Source: Clostridia bacterium (GTDB lineage Bacteria; Bacillota; Clostridia; Christensenellales; Borkfalkiaceae). Taken from it: a stretch of 5,393 bases of DNA. Below, one piece after another: positions 1 to 5,393 of the stretch (position 1 is its first letter; each line of letters opens with the position of its first letter). The notes below the pieces were generated by a model. The model was given only the letters and a program-made list of their open reading frames with translations, searched no databases and had not been told where the DNA came from. Made by a program: the position numbers and the translations under genes. The stretch is from contig JAFVSF010000255.1 in the NCBI GenBank assembly GCA_017503885.1, positions 1 through 5,393 on the forward strand, given 5' to 3'.

Positions 1-1261
1 AATCGGTAGAGGAGGCTGCGTTTGGCTTTCTGCCGACCGAGGTGTTATCCTCTCTGCGGTTTCTCAGCTCGGGTATAGGGCTAGGCGCAACTTGAAAACG
101 GTAATCTGCCCCTCTTCGCCTTATCATACCTTCTATAACGTTGTGCGACGGAACTATATCGGTAGTTGGGTTTACGATATTTTGATAAGTGAAAAAGTCA
201 GCGTCGTCGGGTAGATTTTTTACTCTCGTATAGTCGTCTTTTAAAGAGGTATACTGAACGGTGTCGTATAATATCTTTCTAACGTAGTCGACGTTTTCGT
301 GTAGAGAAATTGGAGCAGGAAAATCTCCACAAGGTATAACTTCTTGCCACTCTTTGCCCTCGTATCTTTGAAGAAGTTCAACTGCTTTATGTAAATGCGA
401 AATTTCTATGCTAAGGTTTTCTTCCCAAAGATTTTTTATATATGCGTCTGTTTCGGTAAGATAGCACGACCAGTATAGGTAGCATTCTGCATATTCGTGC
501 CACAAGAGTTTTTCAAACAAGGTCAAATCGGCATCCATAAGCGATTCGTAATGAGAAACGTGTTCTTCTTCTACCATAGCAATTTCTTGGTAAAGGCGTC
601 TGCCAATATCGGTAGTTGCAAAATTGGTAACGTTCATATAGTAGTTCATTGTTTGTTGTTCGGCGGCGGTGATAATCATTGTAGAAAGCACAGTTTGAAC
701 GTCTGAAGTCTTGCCGTTTATCGAGCGTTTTACGTTGTCAAACGGGTGGCGATGGTGCGAAATAGTAGGTCTACCCGGCATAATTTCGGTATATCTGCCT
801 ACTAACCACTCTGCCGAAATTCCCCTTTCGCCCTCCAGTAGATTAGCATATCTATAAAGGTGGTCAAAGTCTTCTAAAAGGGCAAAGTCTAGGGCAGTTT
901 TTACGTAGCAGTCAAGTTCTCTTTTTGCAAGTTCGGCAGTTAAATCTACGGCAAGTTGCTCGTACGAAATTGTATGCTCTAAAATGCTTTCGTCTTTTGG
1001 TTTTAATAGCGAAATTTTAAGTTGTTGTTGTTTTTCAATATCTCTCGTTAAGGCTAATTCTCGCCTTAACTCGTTGTCACTCACGCTACGAGCAAAATTG
1101 TGTGAAAACCAGTTTGCTTCAAATTCCGTGCCGTTCATTAATATTATTCTAGTTTTAGTATACGGGTCAACTTCTCGTTTGTCGTAAGGGTTTGGGTAAA
1201 GTTGTTGCCAATTTTGAATCAATTTTATAAGAGGACGTGGTTTTTCGTTAAACGGATTCAT
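1..1261 (-). CDS. Ferritin-like diiron-domain protein of unknown function (3' end outside window)
   Basis: This frame is open for 420 codons from ATG at 1261 to the left edge, so the C-terminus is missing. The start is supported by an AAGGAGA ribosome binding site 7 bases upstream. I do not recognise a named family. The middle of the protein looks like a ferritin/rubrerythrin-type helical bundle. Four predicted helices carry, in order, Glu201 (AAEQQTMNYY), Glu231-x-x-His234 (VEEEHVSHYE), Glu256/Glu259 (WHEYAEC) and Glu286-x-x-His289 (IEISHLH). This matches the E, ExxH, E, ExxH order of carboxylate-bridged diiron sites. A fifth helix before them (about 101-143) has Glu130 and His134, and a His-rich linker (H169, H170, H172) follows it. 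Residues 1-100 are polar, without signal peptide or membrane segment, so a cytoplasmic location is likely. By analogy it may handle iron, oxygen or peroxide, but this is inference. It is divergent from the desulfidase gene. Confidence 0.8.
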   Translation of the reverse strand, partial: MNPFNEKPRPLIKLIQNWQQLYPNPYDKREVDPYTKTRIILMNGTEFEANWFSHNFARSVSDNELRRELALTRDIEKQQQLKISLLKPKDESILEHTISYEQLAVDLTAELAKRELDCYVKTALDFALLEDFDHLYRYANLLEGERGISAEWLVGRYTEIMPGRPTISHHRHPFDNVKRSINGKTSDVQTVLSTMIITAAEQQTMNYYMNVTNFATTDIGRRLYQEIAMVEEEHVSHYESLMDADLTLFEKLLWHEYAECYLYWSCYLTETDAYIKNLWEENLSIEISHLHKAVELLQRYEGKEWQEVIPCGDFPAPISLHENVDYVRKILYDTVQYTSLKDDYTRVKNLPDDADFFTYQNIVNPTTDIVPSHNVIEGMIRRRGADYRFQVAPSPIPELRNRREDNTSVGRKPNAASSTD

Positions 1262-1268
1262 TAATTTT

Positions 1269-1275
1269 TCTCCTT
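1269..1275 (-). promoter_or_regulatory. Ribosome binding site of the ferritin-like gene
   Basis: AAGGAGA on the minus strand lies 7 bases before the ATG at 1261. It fixes the start of a gene that is otherwise incomplete in this window. Confidence 0.8.
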
Positions 1276-1357
1276 CTATCTAATTTATGCTAAAAAGACA
1301 AAACCTGTTAAAATTTATCAAAGCCTATTTGCCGTAGAGCATTTTTTCAAATTATTG

Positions 1358-1386
1358 TTGACTACGAGAAATTATTGCTATATAAT
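1358..1386 (+). promoter_or_regulatory. Sigma-A/sigma-70 promoter of the cysteine desulfidase gene
   Basis: The -35 box TTGACT (1358-1363, 5 of 6 consensus bases) and the -10 box TATAAT (1381-1386, 6 of 6) are separated by exactly 17 bases. Transcription should begin near 1393, giving a leader of only about 28 bases. That is too short for a riboswitch, so any regulation would be at initiation. No clear operator palindrome is visible beside it. Confidence 0.85.
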
Positions 1387-1407
1387 GTACTAAAGCCGTT
1401 ATACAGC

Positions 1408-1413
1408 GAGGGG
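1408..1413 (+). promoter_or_regulatory. Ribosome binding site of the cysteine desulfidase gene
   Basis: GAGGGG lies 7 bases before the ATG at 1421 and supports that start. An overlapping frame beginning at 1375 has its start upstream of the predicted transcript start and shows no family similarity. Confidence 0.7.
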
Positions 1414-1420
1414 AAAATCT

Positions 1421-2707
1421 ATGCTAACGAAAGAGATTATAAAAACCTACGAAGATATTTTATTAGAAGAATTGCAACCTGCTATGGGTTGTACCGAGCC
1501 TATTGCAATAGCATACGGTGCATCAATTCTCGGCGATGCGTTGGGCGTTTACCCAACTGAAATTTCGGTAGGTTTAAGTGGTAACATAATTAAAAACGTG
1601 AAGAGCGTTATAGTTCCGTCTACTGGTGGTTTGCACGGTATAGAGTCAGCCATTTCGGCAGGTATCGTTGCAGGTCATCCCGAAAAGAAGTTAGAGGTTT
1701 TATCTTCTCTTGGCGAGAATGCAAAAGAACTTATCACAAAGTTTATGGACGGGTGTAAAATTACCATTAGCGAACTTAGTTCCCCTTGTACTTTCGACCT
1801 ATATTTAGAGGGTAGAGTTGACGGAAAGTTTGCCTCGGTTAGAATTTCAGAAAGACATACTAACGTAATTTCGGTTATAGTAAACGGCGAAAACGTAACT
1901 CGTAAATATATGCAAAACGGAGTTATTTTTTCTAACGAAAACAAGGCAGATAAGTCGCTACTGAAAGTTGAAACGATTGTGGAATTTGCAAGCGAGTGCA
2001 ATTTAGAACGTATTAAACCTTGCATTTTAAGGCAAATAGAAATGAATATGGCAATCGCTAGCGAGGGCTTAAAAACCCCTTATGGTGCATCTATAGGGCA
2101 ACTTTTGTATAAAGATGGCAACGTGGACGTATTAACTAAAGCAAAGGCTTTCGCCTCTAGTGGCTCGGACGCTAGAATGAGTGGTTGTGAACTCCCAGTA
2201 TGTATAATTTCTGGTAGTGGAAATCAAGGAATAACTGCATCTGTGCCGGTAGTTGTCTATGCAAAAGAACTTGGGTTTAGCGAAGAAGAAATGATAAGAG
2301 CAGTGGTGCTTTCCGACCTTATTACCGTACATTTAAAAAAGGGAATAGGGTGCTTGTCTGCTTACTGTGGAGCAATTAGTGCAGGCTGTGGTGCAGGGGC
2401 AGGAATTTGCTTTTTGAAAGGTGGAAGATATTACGAAATCGCACATACTATAGTAAATTCCGTTGCTATTTTATCGGGTACTATTTGCGACGGAGCAAAG
2501 CCCTCTTGTGCTGCAAAAATCGCAATGGCAGTAGAGGCAGGCGTTATGGGTTATGAAATGACTGCGACAAAACGCCAATTTGTAAGTGGCGACGGAATAG
2601 TAGTTAAAGGCGTAGAAAACACCATTAAAAACGTTGGCATTTTGGCAAGCGAAGGTATGAAAGAAACGGATAGAAAAATAATAGACCTTATGTTAAAAGG
2701 AAAATAA
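1421..2707 (+). CDS. cyuA: L-cysteine desulfidase, CyuA/YhaM family (UPF0597, SDH_alpha fold)
   Basis: The 428-residue protein is full length for the family (E. coli CyuA/YhaM is of similar size). It shows the family landmarks in order: QPAMGCTEPIAIAY near the N-terminus (Cys24), GCELPVCIISGSGNQGI (255-271), a Gly/Cys-rich stretch from about 309 to 331 (Cys311, 316, 323, 330), and ICDGAKPSCAAK (355-366; Cys356, Cys363). Characterised relatives are [4Fe-4S] enzymes that cleave L-cysteine to pyruvate, ammonia and hydrogen sulfide in the cytoplasm. Cys24 together with conserved cysteines of the two C-terminal motifs are the likely cluster or active-site residues. Some databases label this family 'serine dehydratase subunit alpha', but the true serine dehydratase motifs are not evident, so desulfidase is preferred. 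The protein has 13 cysteines. It has its own promoter, is apparently monocistronic, and ends at the hairpin terminator 18 bases later. It converges with a MetNIQ-type importer operon. Confidence 0.9.
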   Translation: MLTKEIIKTYEDILLEELQPAMGCTEPIAIAYGASILGDALGVYPTEISVGLSGNIIKNVKSVIVPSTGGLHGIESAISAGIVAGHPEKKLEVLSSLGENAKELITKFMDGCKITISELSSPCTFDLYLEGRVDGKFASVRISERHTNVISVIVNGENVTRKYMQNGVIFSNENKADKSLLKVETIVEFASECNLERIKPCILRQIEMNMAIASEGLKTPYGASIGQLLYKDGNVDVLTKAKAFASSGSDARMSGCELPVCIISGSGNQGITASVPVVVYAKELGFSEEEMIRAVVLSDLITVHLKKGIGCLSAYCGAISAGCGAGAGICFLKGGRYYEIAHTIVNSVAILSGTICDGAKPSCAAKIAMAVEAGVMGYEMTATKRQFVSGDGIVVKGVENTIKNVGILASEGMKETDRKIIDLMLKGK

Positions 2708-2724
2708 AAAAGGTATAATATAAC

Positions 2725-2770
2725 AAAAAGCCCTTAGATAAGTCGATTATCGACAAATCTAAGGGCTTTT
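2725..2770. terminator. Bidirectional Rho-independent terminator between convergent units
   Basis: A perfect 14-bp stem pairs 2726-2739 with 2757-2770 (core AGCCCTTAGAT / ATCTAAGGGCT). The apical part holds a second small hairpin, GTCGA-TTA-TCGAC (2742-2754). Reading right, it follows the desulfidase stop by 18 bases and ends in four Ts. Reading left, it ends in five Ts followed by an AT-rich stretch, so it should work at least as well for the leftward importer operon. It is the only strong terminator visible between the two convergent units. Confidence 0.9.
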
Positions 2771-2785
2771 AAAGTGTTAATTTAT

Positions 2786-2791
2786 TATCTT
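2786..2791 (+). repeat. Target-site duplication, left copy (TATCTT)
   Basis: TATCTT directly abuts the left inverted repeat and is repeated exactly at 3045-3050 outside the right one. The match extends to 7 bases (TTATCTT, 2785-2791 and 3044-3050) if T3044 is counted as flank rather than as the element's last base. Confidence 0.7.
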
Positions 2792-2826
2792 AGGCTCTAT
2801 CACAACTCGTGACTTATATTTAAAGG
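2792..2826 (+). repeat. Left terminal inverted repeat
   Basis: Compared with the reverse complement of 3007-3044, 29 of 35 aligned bases match, with one 3-base gap. Shared blocks are AGGCT, TCACAAC, TGACT and ATTTAAAGG. Confidence 0.75.
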
Positions 2827-2927
2827 TTTATCTGCTTCGCAATACTAGTATTTTTTACGGGTTGCGACAATTCCTGCGACCAAAGAGGTCGCTCCCTTGT
2901 CTCTCCTTCGTGAAAAATGCGTCTTGC

Positions 2928-2947
2928 TCGCATCTAATCCTTTAAAT
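2928..2947 (+). repeat. Internal 20-base repeat, copy 1
   Basis: TCGCATCTAATCCTTTAAAT matches 2996-3015 at 18 of 20 positions. A weaker inverted copy begins at 2818 (ATTTAAAGGTTTATCTGC), about 15 of 20. The repeat borders the hairpin modules, suggesting that the element grew by internal duplication. Confidence 0.65.
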
Positions 2948-2995
2948 CTCACTTTGTAAGAGTTAGGCTAAACACGGATGCAACGTCACGTTGCC

Positions 2996-3015
2996 TCGTA
3001 TCTAACCCTTTAAAT
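2996..3015 (+). repeat. Internal 20-base repeat, copy 2
   Basis: TCGTATCTAACCCTTTAAAT differs from copy 1 at two positions and lies 68 bases after it. It overlaps the inner end of the right terminal inverted repeat. Confidence 0.65.
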
Positions 3016-3044
3016 TTAATCAGTCATACGTTGTGACATAGCCT
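3007..3044 (-). repeat. Right terminal inverted repeat
   Basis: On the minus strand it begins AGGCTATGTCACAAC and ends ATTTAAAGG, matching the left end. Its outermost base (3044) is also the last base of the metQ stop codon. Confidence 0.75.
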
Positions 3045-3925
3045 TATCTTAAATCAATTTGAGTAGTAGAGTCGCAAGTCATTGCTCCGAGATATTTTTG
3101 AGCAAAATAATCGGCAACTTCTTTAGAAAGCATAGCACTAGTTAAAGCGTCGATTTTTGCTTTATACTTAGCGTCGCTATTATAGTCTGCTTTTCTTGCT
3201 GCGATAATATTTGCCTTTCCTGCAACCTCAGTTATATTATCTTCAACAGCAGCACGTTTTGAAGAATTAATTTTACCAGTATATGCAGTGTTGCAAGGAA
3301 GACAAGCAAAGTCGTAATCTGCAAGCGAACTTACTAAAAGGTTTTCAGCAACTAAGGTTACGGAAACTTGACCGTTTACGCTAGTCCAAGTTTTAGAGGT
3401 TTCACTCATATTTAAAGTTTCGCCGTCAGCGTTTACAGGGTAATTTTCACCTTCAACTGTTTTACTTATAACGCCCTTTGCCTCTAAAAGATTAAAGGCT
3501 CTTATAGCGTTAGAAACGTCGTCGCAAATTGCAAACGTTTTGCCACTTGTAACAGGCGTGCCAACAGTTGCTTTTCCGTAGTAGATACCAAGTGGTTCGT
3601 AGTGAACCTTGCAAGATGCAAAAAGTTCGGTTTTACCCGTATAAGTATTAAGGTAAGGTACGTGTTGGAAGTAGTTTGCATCGTAATCGCCACTAGCAAC
3701 AGAATCGTTTTGAATAGTCCAGTCTAAAATGGTAACTTCTAAAATCCAACCATCTTTTGCTAAAAGGTCTTTAACGCATTCGTTTAAAACTTCTGCGTGA
3801 GGAACGTCGGACGCACAAACTCTTATAGTTTTTGCTCTTTTTCCACAACCGGTTAAAACACCACAAGAAACAAAGATAGATAAAGATAAAACTGCAGTTA
3901 TAACTGCTTTAACAAATTTTCTCAT
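3044..3925 (-). CDS. metQ: MetQ/NlpA-family substrate-binding lipoprotein of a methionine-type ABC importer
   Basis: This 293-residue lipoprotein captures an amino acid outside the membrane and delivers it to MetI. It has a basic N-terminus, a hydrophobic signal segment (about 7-22) and the lipobox LTGC, with Cys27 as the lipidated residue. NlpA/MetQ landmarks follow: VPHAEVLNE (41-49), YFQHVPYLNTY (85-95), DDVSNAIRAFNLLEAKG (135-151) and the second-lobe ligand motif near DFACLPCN (205-212). The usual IN-x-N of that last motif is replaced by LPCN, keeping only Asn212. The ATG at 3925 is preceded by AGGAG at a 7-base spacing. The gene starts 13 bases after metI ends, and they are clearly one operon. 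The stop codon coincides with the edge of an inserted small element. Methionine is the default substrate. Cysteine, a derivative or a methionine dipeptide cannot be excluded. Confidence 0.9.
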   Translation of the reverse strand: MRKFVKAVITAVLSLSIFVSCGVLTGCGKRAKTIRVCASDVPHAEVLNECVKDLLAKDGWILEVTILDWTIQNDSVASGDYDANYFQHVPYLNTYTGKTELFASCKVHYEPLGIYYGKATVGTPVTSGKTFAICDDVSNAIRAFNLLEAKGVISKTVEGENYPVNADGETLNMSETSKTWTSVNGQVSVTLVAENLLVSSLADYDFACLPCNTAYTGKINSSKRAAVEDNITEVAGKANIIAARKADYNSDAKYKAKIDALTSAMLSKEVADYFAQKYLGAMTCDSTTQIDLR

Positions 3926-3932
3926 AAATTTT

Positions 3933-3937
3933 CTCCT
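3933..3937 (-). promoter_or_regulatory. Ribosome binding site of metQ
   Basis: AGGAG on the minus strand lies 7 bases before the metQ ATG, within the 13-base gap after the metI stop. Confidence 0.75.
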
Positions 3938-3938
3938 T

Positions 3939-4610
3939 TTATTTTAAAATTTTTCTCTTATCAATTTTTTTGGCAACAAAAAGACCTAATTCTTGTATGC
4001 CTTGAACTATCAATACAACGATAACTATTAAGCCCCAAAATAGTGCAGAACCTAAATAATCGCCAGTATGTCTAGTGTAATAAGTGTAAATGCCTGAAAT
4101 AAGACCACCTGCACCTATGTTGTATGCAAACGAAGTGTAACCTAAAATGCTTACGGCAACTACGGCAACGCCCATTACGAGAGAAACTCTTGCCTCTGGG
4201 AGAAGAACTTTCTTTATTATTTGAAAGTTAGTTGCCCCAAGTGATTTAAACGCCTCTATCTCTCCTGCTGGAACTTCTGCAAGTGATTGTTCTACCATAC
4301 GAGATACAAAACCGAACGCACAAACGGTGAGAGGAATTAAAATAGTAAACCAATCGCCCGTACCTCTTCCAAAAACACCCCTAGTTAAAGGAATACAAAT
4401 AACTATTATAATAAGACAAGGTATAGAACGGAGAATATTTACTATAACGCCAACCAAGGTGTTAAGCCACTTGCAAGGTTTAAGTCCGTTTTTACCGGTA
4501 ACGTTTAATAAAACTCCACAAGGAAGACCTAAAACGTAAGCGAGAAGTGTAGCAATAGCGGTAACGCCAACCGTTTCGGCTATCATTATTAAAATATCAA
4601 TAAAGAGCAT
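3939..4610 (-). CDS. metI: MetI-family ABC permease, methionine-type importer
   Basis: This 223-residue integral membrane protein is the permease half of the importer and pairs with the MetN ATPase. About five hydrophobic segments are visible (roughly residues 3-35, 50-75, 87-105, 143-170 and 188-212). The strongly conserved NILRSIPCLIIIVICIPLTR stretch is followed by the EAA coupling loop (about 119-140), which runs from EAFKSLGATNFQIIKK to LLPEA. ATG at 4610 is chosen as the start because AGGAGG lies 9 bases before it. A TTG at 4628 would add six residues that are encoded by the ribosome binding site itself. The start overlaps the end of metN by 14 bases, suggesting translational coupling. 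Length and layout match E. coli MetI, and no defects are seen. Confidence 0.92.
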   Translation of the reverse strand: MLFIDILIMIAETVGVTAIATLLAYVLGLPCGVLLNVTGKNGLKPCKWLNTLVGVIVNILRSIPCLIIIVICIPLTRGVFGRGTGDWFTILIPLTVCAFGFVSRMVEQSLAEVPAGEIEAFKSLGATNFQIIKKVLLPEARVSLVMGVAVVAVSILGYTSFAYNIGAGGLISGIYTYYTRHTGDYLGSALFWGLIVIVVLIVQGIQELGLFVAKKIDKRKILK

Positions 4611-4995
4611 CGCTATCAACCTCCTCAAAAGGAACGTTTTCGTTTGTCAAGTAGTTAGTTAACTTTTGTATATCTTCTTTGTAATTAGGAAGTCTAAAAA
4701 TAACTTGACCACAAACTCTATCGTTTATAAGTTTTGTTTCGGCGTACATAATAGAAACGTCTATACCTAACTCTTTAATAACGTTTGCAACTATCGGTTT
4801 ATCAACCTCGCCCGTGAACATAAGTTTAACAAACTTTTCGCCACTTATTCCCGTGTTTACGTGCCCAGAGTAGATAAGTTTTTTAGCAACCTCGTTAGTA
4901 GGAGATAAGAAAACGTCTTGCAAATAGCCGTTAGAAACGATACCCGACTTATCAAGTATTGCAACTTTGTTGCAAATTGCCTCTATCACCGACAT
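4597..4995 (-). CDS. metN: metN, 3' fragment: end of ATPase core plus NIL domain
   Basis: This frame starts at the Met of ISHQM, just after the H-loop His, and has 132 residues. It covers the end of the nucleotide-binding domain (MSVIEAICNKVAILDKSGIV), the linker NEVAKKLI and the NIL domain. The frame is open further upstream, to the frameshift near 5060. No convincing ribosome binding site precedes the ATG at 4995, so independent translation is unlikely. It ends with TGA at 4597, inside metI. Confidence 0.6.
   Translation of the reverse strand: MSVIEAICNKVAILDKSGIVSNGYLQDVFLSPTNEVAKKLIYSGHVNTGISGEKFVKLMFTGEVDKPIVANVIKELGIDVSIMYAETKLINDRVCGQVIFRLPNYKEDIQKLTNYLTNENVPFEEVDSDALY
4620..4625 (-). 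promoter_or_regulatory. Ribosome binding site of metI, deciding its start
   Basis: A perfect AGGAGG on the minus strand, inside the end of metN, sits 9 bases before ATG 4610. It excludes the TTG at 4628 as the start. Confidence 0.85.
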
Positions 4996-5054
4996 TTGGT
5001 GAGAAATAATTACTATCGTAAGCCCTAACTGTTTGTTAAGCGATTTTAAAAGTT

Positions 5055-5393
5055 CTAAATCGAGTGAGTCGTTTCTGGGTCTAGTGCCGAAGTTGCCTCG
5101 TCACAAAGTAAAACCTTTGGGTCGGTCATAAGTGCTCTTGCAATGGCAACTCTTTGTTGTTGTCCACCTGAAAGTTCGGCAGGGTAGGAACTGAGTTTTT
5201 CCTCTAAACCTACGAGTTTTAAAAGCCCTATCGCCTTTTCTCTAACGTTTTGTTGACCTGCAATTTCGCCTGCAAGTTCAACGTTTTTCAACACGCTTTT
5301 TTGTTGAAGAAGGTTAAATTGTTGGAATATCATACTTATACTTCTTCTAACTTCCAAAAGACGTTTGTTAGAAACCTTTGTTAAGTCCTCTCC
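5055..5393 (-). CDS. metN: metN, 5' fragment: central ATPase core (5' end outside window)
   Basis: The frame is open from the right edge, beginning GEDLTKVSNKRLLEVRRSI as in MetN between Walker A and the Q-loop. It runs through the Q-loop, signature and Walker B to ALDPETTHSI, where it meets a premature TAG at 5055-5057. A TTG at 5357 lies in mid-domain and is not a real start. The fragment retains the catalytic Glu but lacks the switch His and regulatory domain. Confidence 0.65.
   Translation of the reverse strand, partial: GEDLTKVSNKRLLEVRRSISMIFQQFNLLQQKSVLKNVELAGEIAGQQNVREKAIGLLKLVGLEEKLSSYPAELSGGQQQRVAIARALMTDPKVLLCDEATSALDPETTHSI

Larger units (their letters stand above)
2792..3044. 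mobile_element. MITE-like 253-bp non-autonomous element
   Basis: This non-coding segment begins AGGCT and ends AGCCT. Its ends are imperfect inverted repeats of 35 and 38 bases, and a perfect 6-bp direct repeat flanks it. These are the signs of transposition, but it encodes no transposase, so it would need one supplied in trans. The interior holds several hairpins: GCGACC/GGTCGC (2876-2892, inside an outer GACAA/TTGTC pairing at 2866-2870 and 2897-2901), ATGCG/CGCAT (2917-2933) and GCAACG/CGTTGC (2980-2994). It also has a 12-bp perfect palindrome AATACTAGTATT (2841-2852) and a 20-base repeat present twice directly. It accounts for most of the gene-free stretch 2708-3043. The transposase family cannot be assigned from the sequence. 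An alternative is a structured non-coding RNA locus, but the flanking duplication favours a mobile element. Confidence 0.75.
4597..5393 (-). pseudogene. metN: metN, methionine-type importer ATPase, frameshifted and cut by the window edge
   Basis: Joined across one frameshift, this is a MetN ATPase, the motor of the importer. Reading leftward it shows the Q-loop FQQFN (5316-5327), signature LSGGQ (5160-5174), Walker B VLLCDE (5097-5114), D-loop SALD (5079-5090), H-loop His in ISHQM (5001-4999) and a C-terminal NIL domain (about 4615-4839), the regulatory methionine-sensing domain of MetN. Walker A lies outside the window. The first frame stops at TAG 5055-5057. Adding one T to the TTT run at 5057-5059 restores the family sequence SILELLKSLNKQLGLTIVII across the junction. 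Without repair the product lacks the H-loop and cannot be a normal ATPase. It may be a genuine recent mutation or an assembly indel. The intact remaining sequence and sound metI/metQ favour a recent or artefactual event. Confidence 0.85.

Noticed and set aside
497..1187. Two plus-strand open frames (497-706 and 984-1187)
   Set aside because: Both lie opposite the long ferritin-like gene, whose frame is unbroken and has a good ribosome binding site.
1282..1311. Possible leftward promoter, TTAACA (1306-1311) and TAAATT (1282-1287), 18-base spacing
   Set aside because: The -10 match is only 4 of 6, and the transcript would start almost on top of the ribosome binding site at 1269-1275, so it was not called.
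1675..2025. Antisense open frame within the desulfidase gene (116 codons, minus strand)
   Set aside because: It lies wholly opposite a well-conserved gene, shows no recognisable domain, and looks like a by-product of the opposite strand. The same holds for 2132-2332 and 4327-4539.
2714..2719. TATAAT just after the desulfidase gene
   Set aside because: It has no good -35 box at the right distance, and the only thing downstream is a terminator.
2928..3015. CRISPR-like repeats
   Set aside because: There are only two direct copies and one weak inverted copy, within an element bounded by inverted repeats, with no spacer series and no cas genes.
4611..4628. TTG at 4628 as the metI start
   Set aside because: The extra residues are encoded by the AGGAGG ribosome binding site itself, and ATG 4610 has ideal spacing and family-like length.
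5050..5065. Programmed -1 frameshifting to make full-length MetN
   Set aside because: The bases at the stop do not form a standard slippery heptamer in the right register, and MetN is not known to use frameshifting. A mutation or sequence error is simpler.

Overview
The window looks like the chromosome of a low-to-mid GC Gram-positive bacterium, probably a clostridial member of the Bacillota. The evidence is strong AGGAGG-type ribosome binding sites, a consensus housekeeping promoter, a lipobox-anchored substrate-binding protein, and an anaerobe-type oxygen-sensitive Fe-S desulfidase. The species cannot be named from the sequence alone.

Layout: (1) 1-1261, minus strand: a long open frame that runs off the left edge. 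It encodes an uncharacterised protein with a ferritin-like diiron helical bundle. (2) 1262-1420: a divergent intergenic region with a near-consensus sigma-A promoter reading right. (3) 1421-2707, plus strand: an L-cysteine desulfidase of the CyuA/YhaM (UPF0597, SDH_alpha) family. (4) 2725-2770: a strong hairpin terminator shared by the converging transcription units. (5) 2786-3050: a 253-bp non-coding element with long imperfect terminal inverted repeats and a perfect 6-bp flanking duplication. It resembles a MITE inserted exactly at the stop codon of the next gene. (6) 3044-5393, minus strand: a metN-metI-metQ ABC importer operon of the methionine uptake (MUT) family, read right to left. metQ and metI are intact. 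metN runs off the right edge and carries a one-base frameshift between its Walker B/D-loop half and its H-loop/NIL-domain half.

The genes plausibly form a sulfur amino acid neighbourhood: the MetNIQ-type system imports methionine or a related amino acid, and the convergent desulfidase degrades cysteine to pyruvate, ammonia and sulfide. This functional link is inference from gene position only. The two main surprises are the small mobile element, whose insertion left metQ readable but moved its terminator about 260 bases further from the stop, and the broken ATPase frame. No complete new defence or mobile system is visible.
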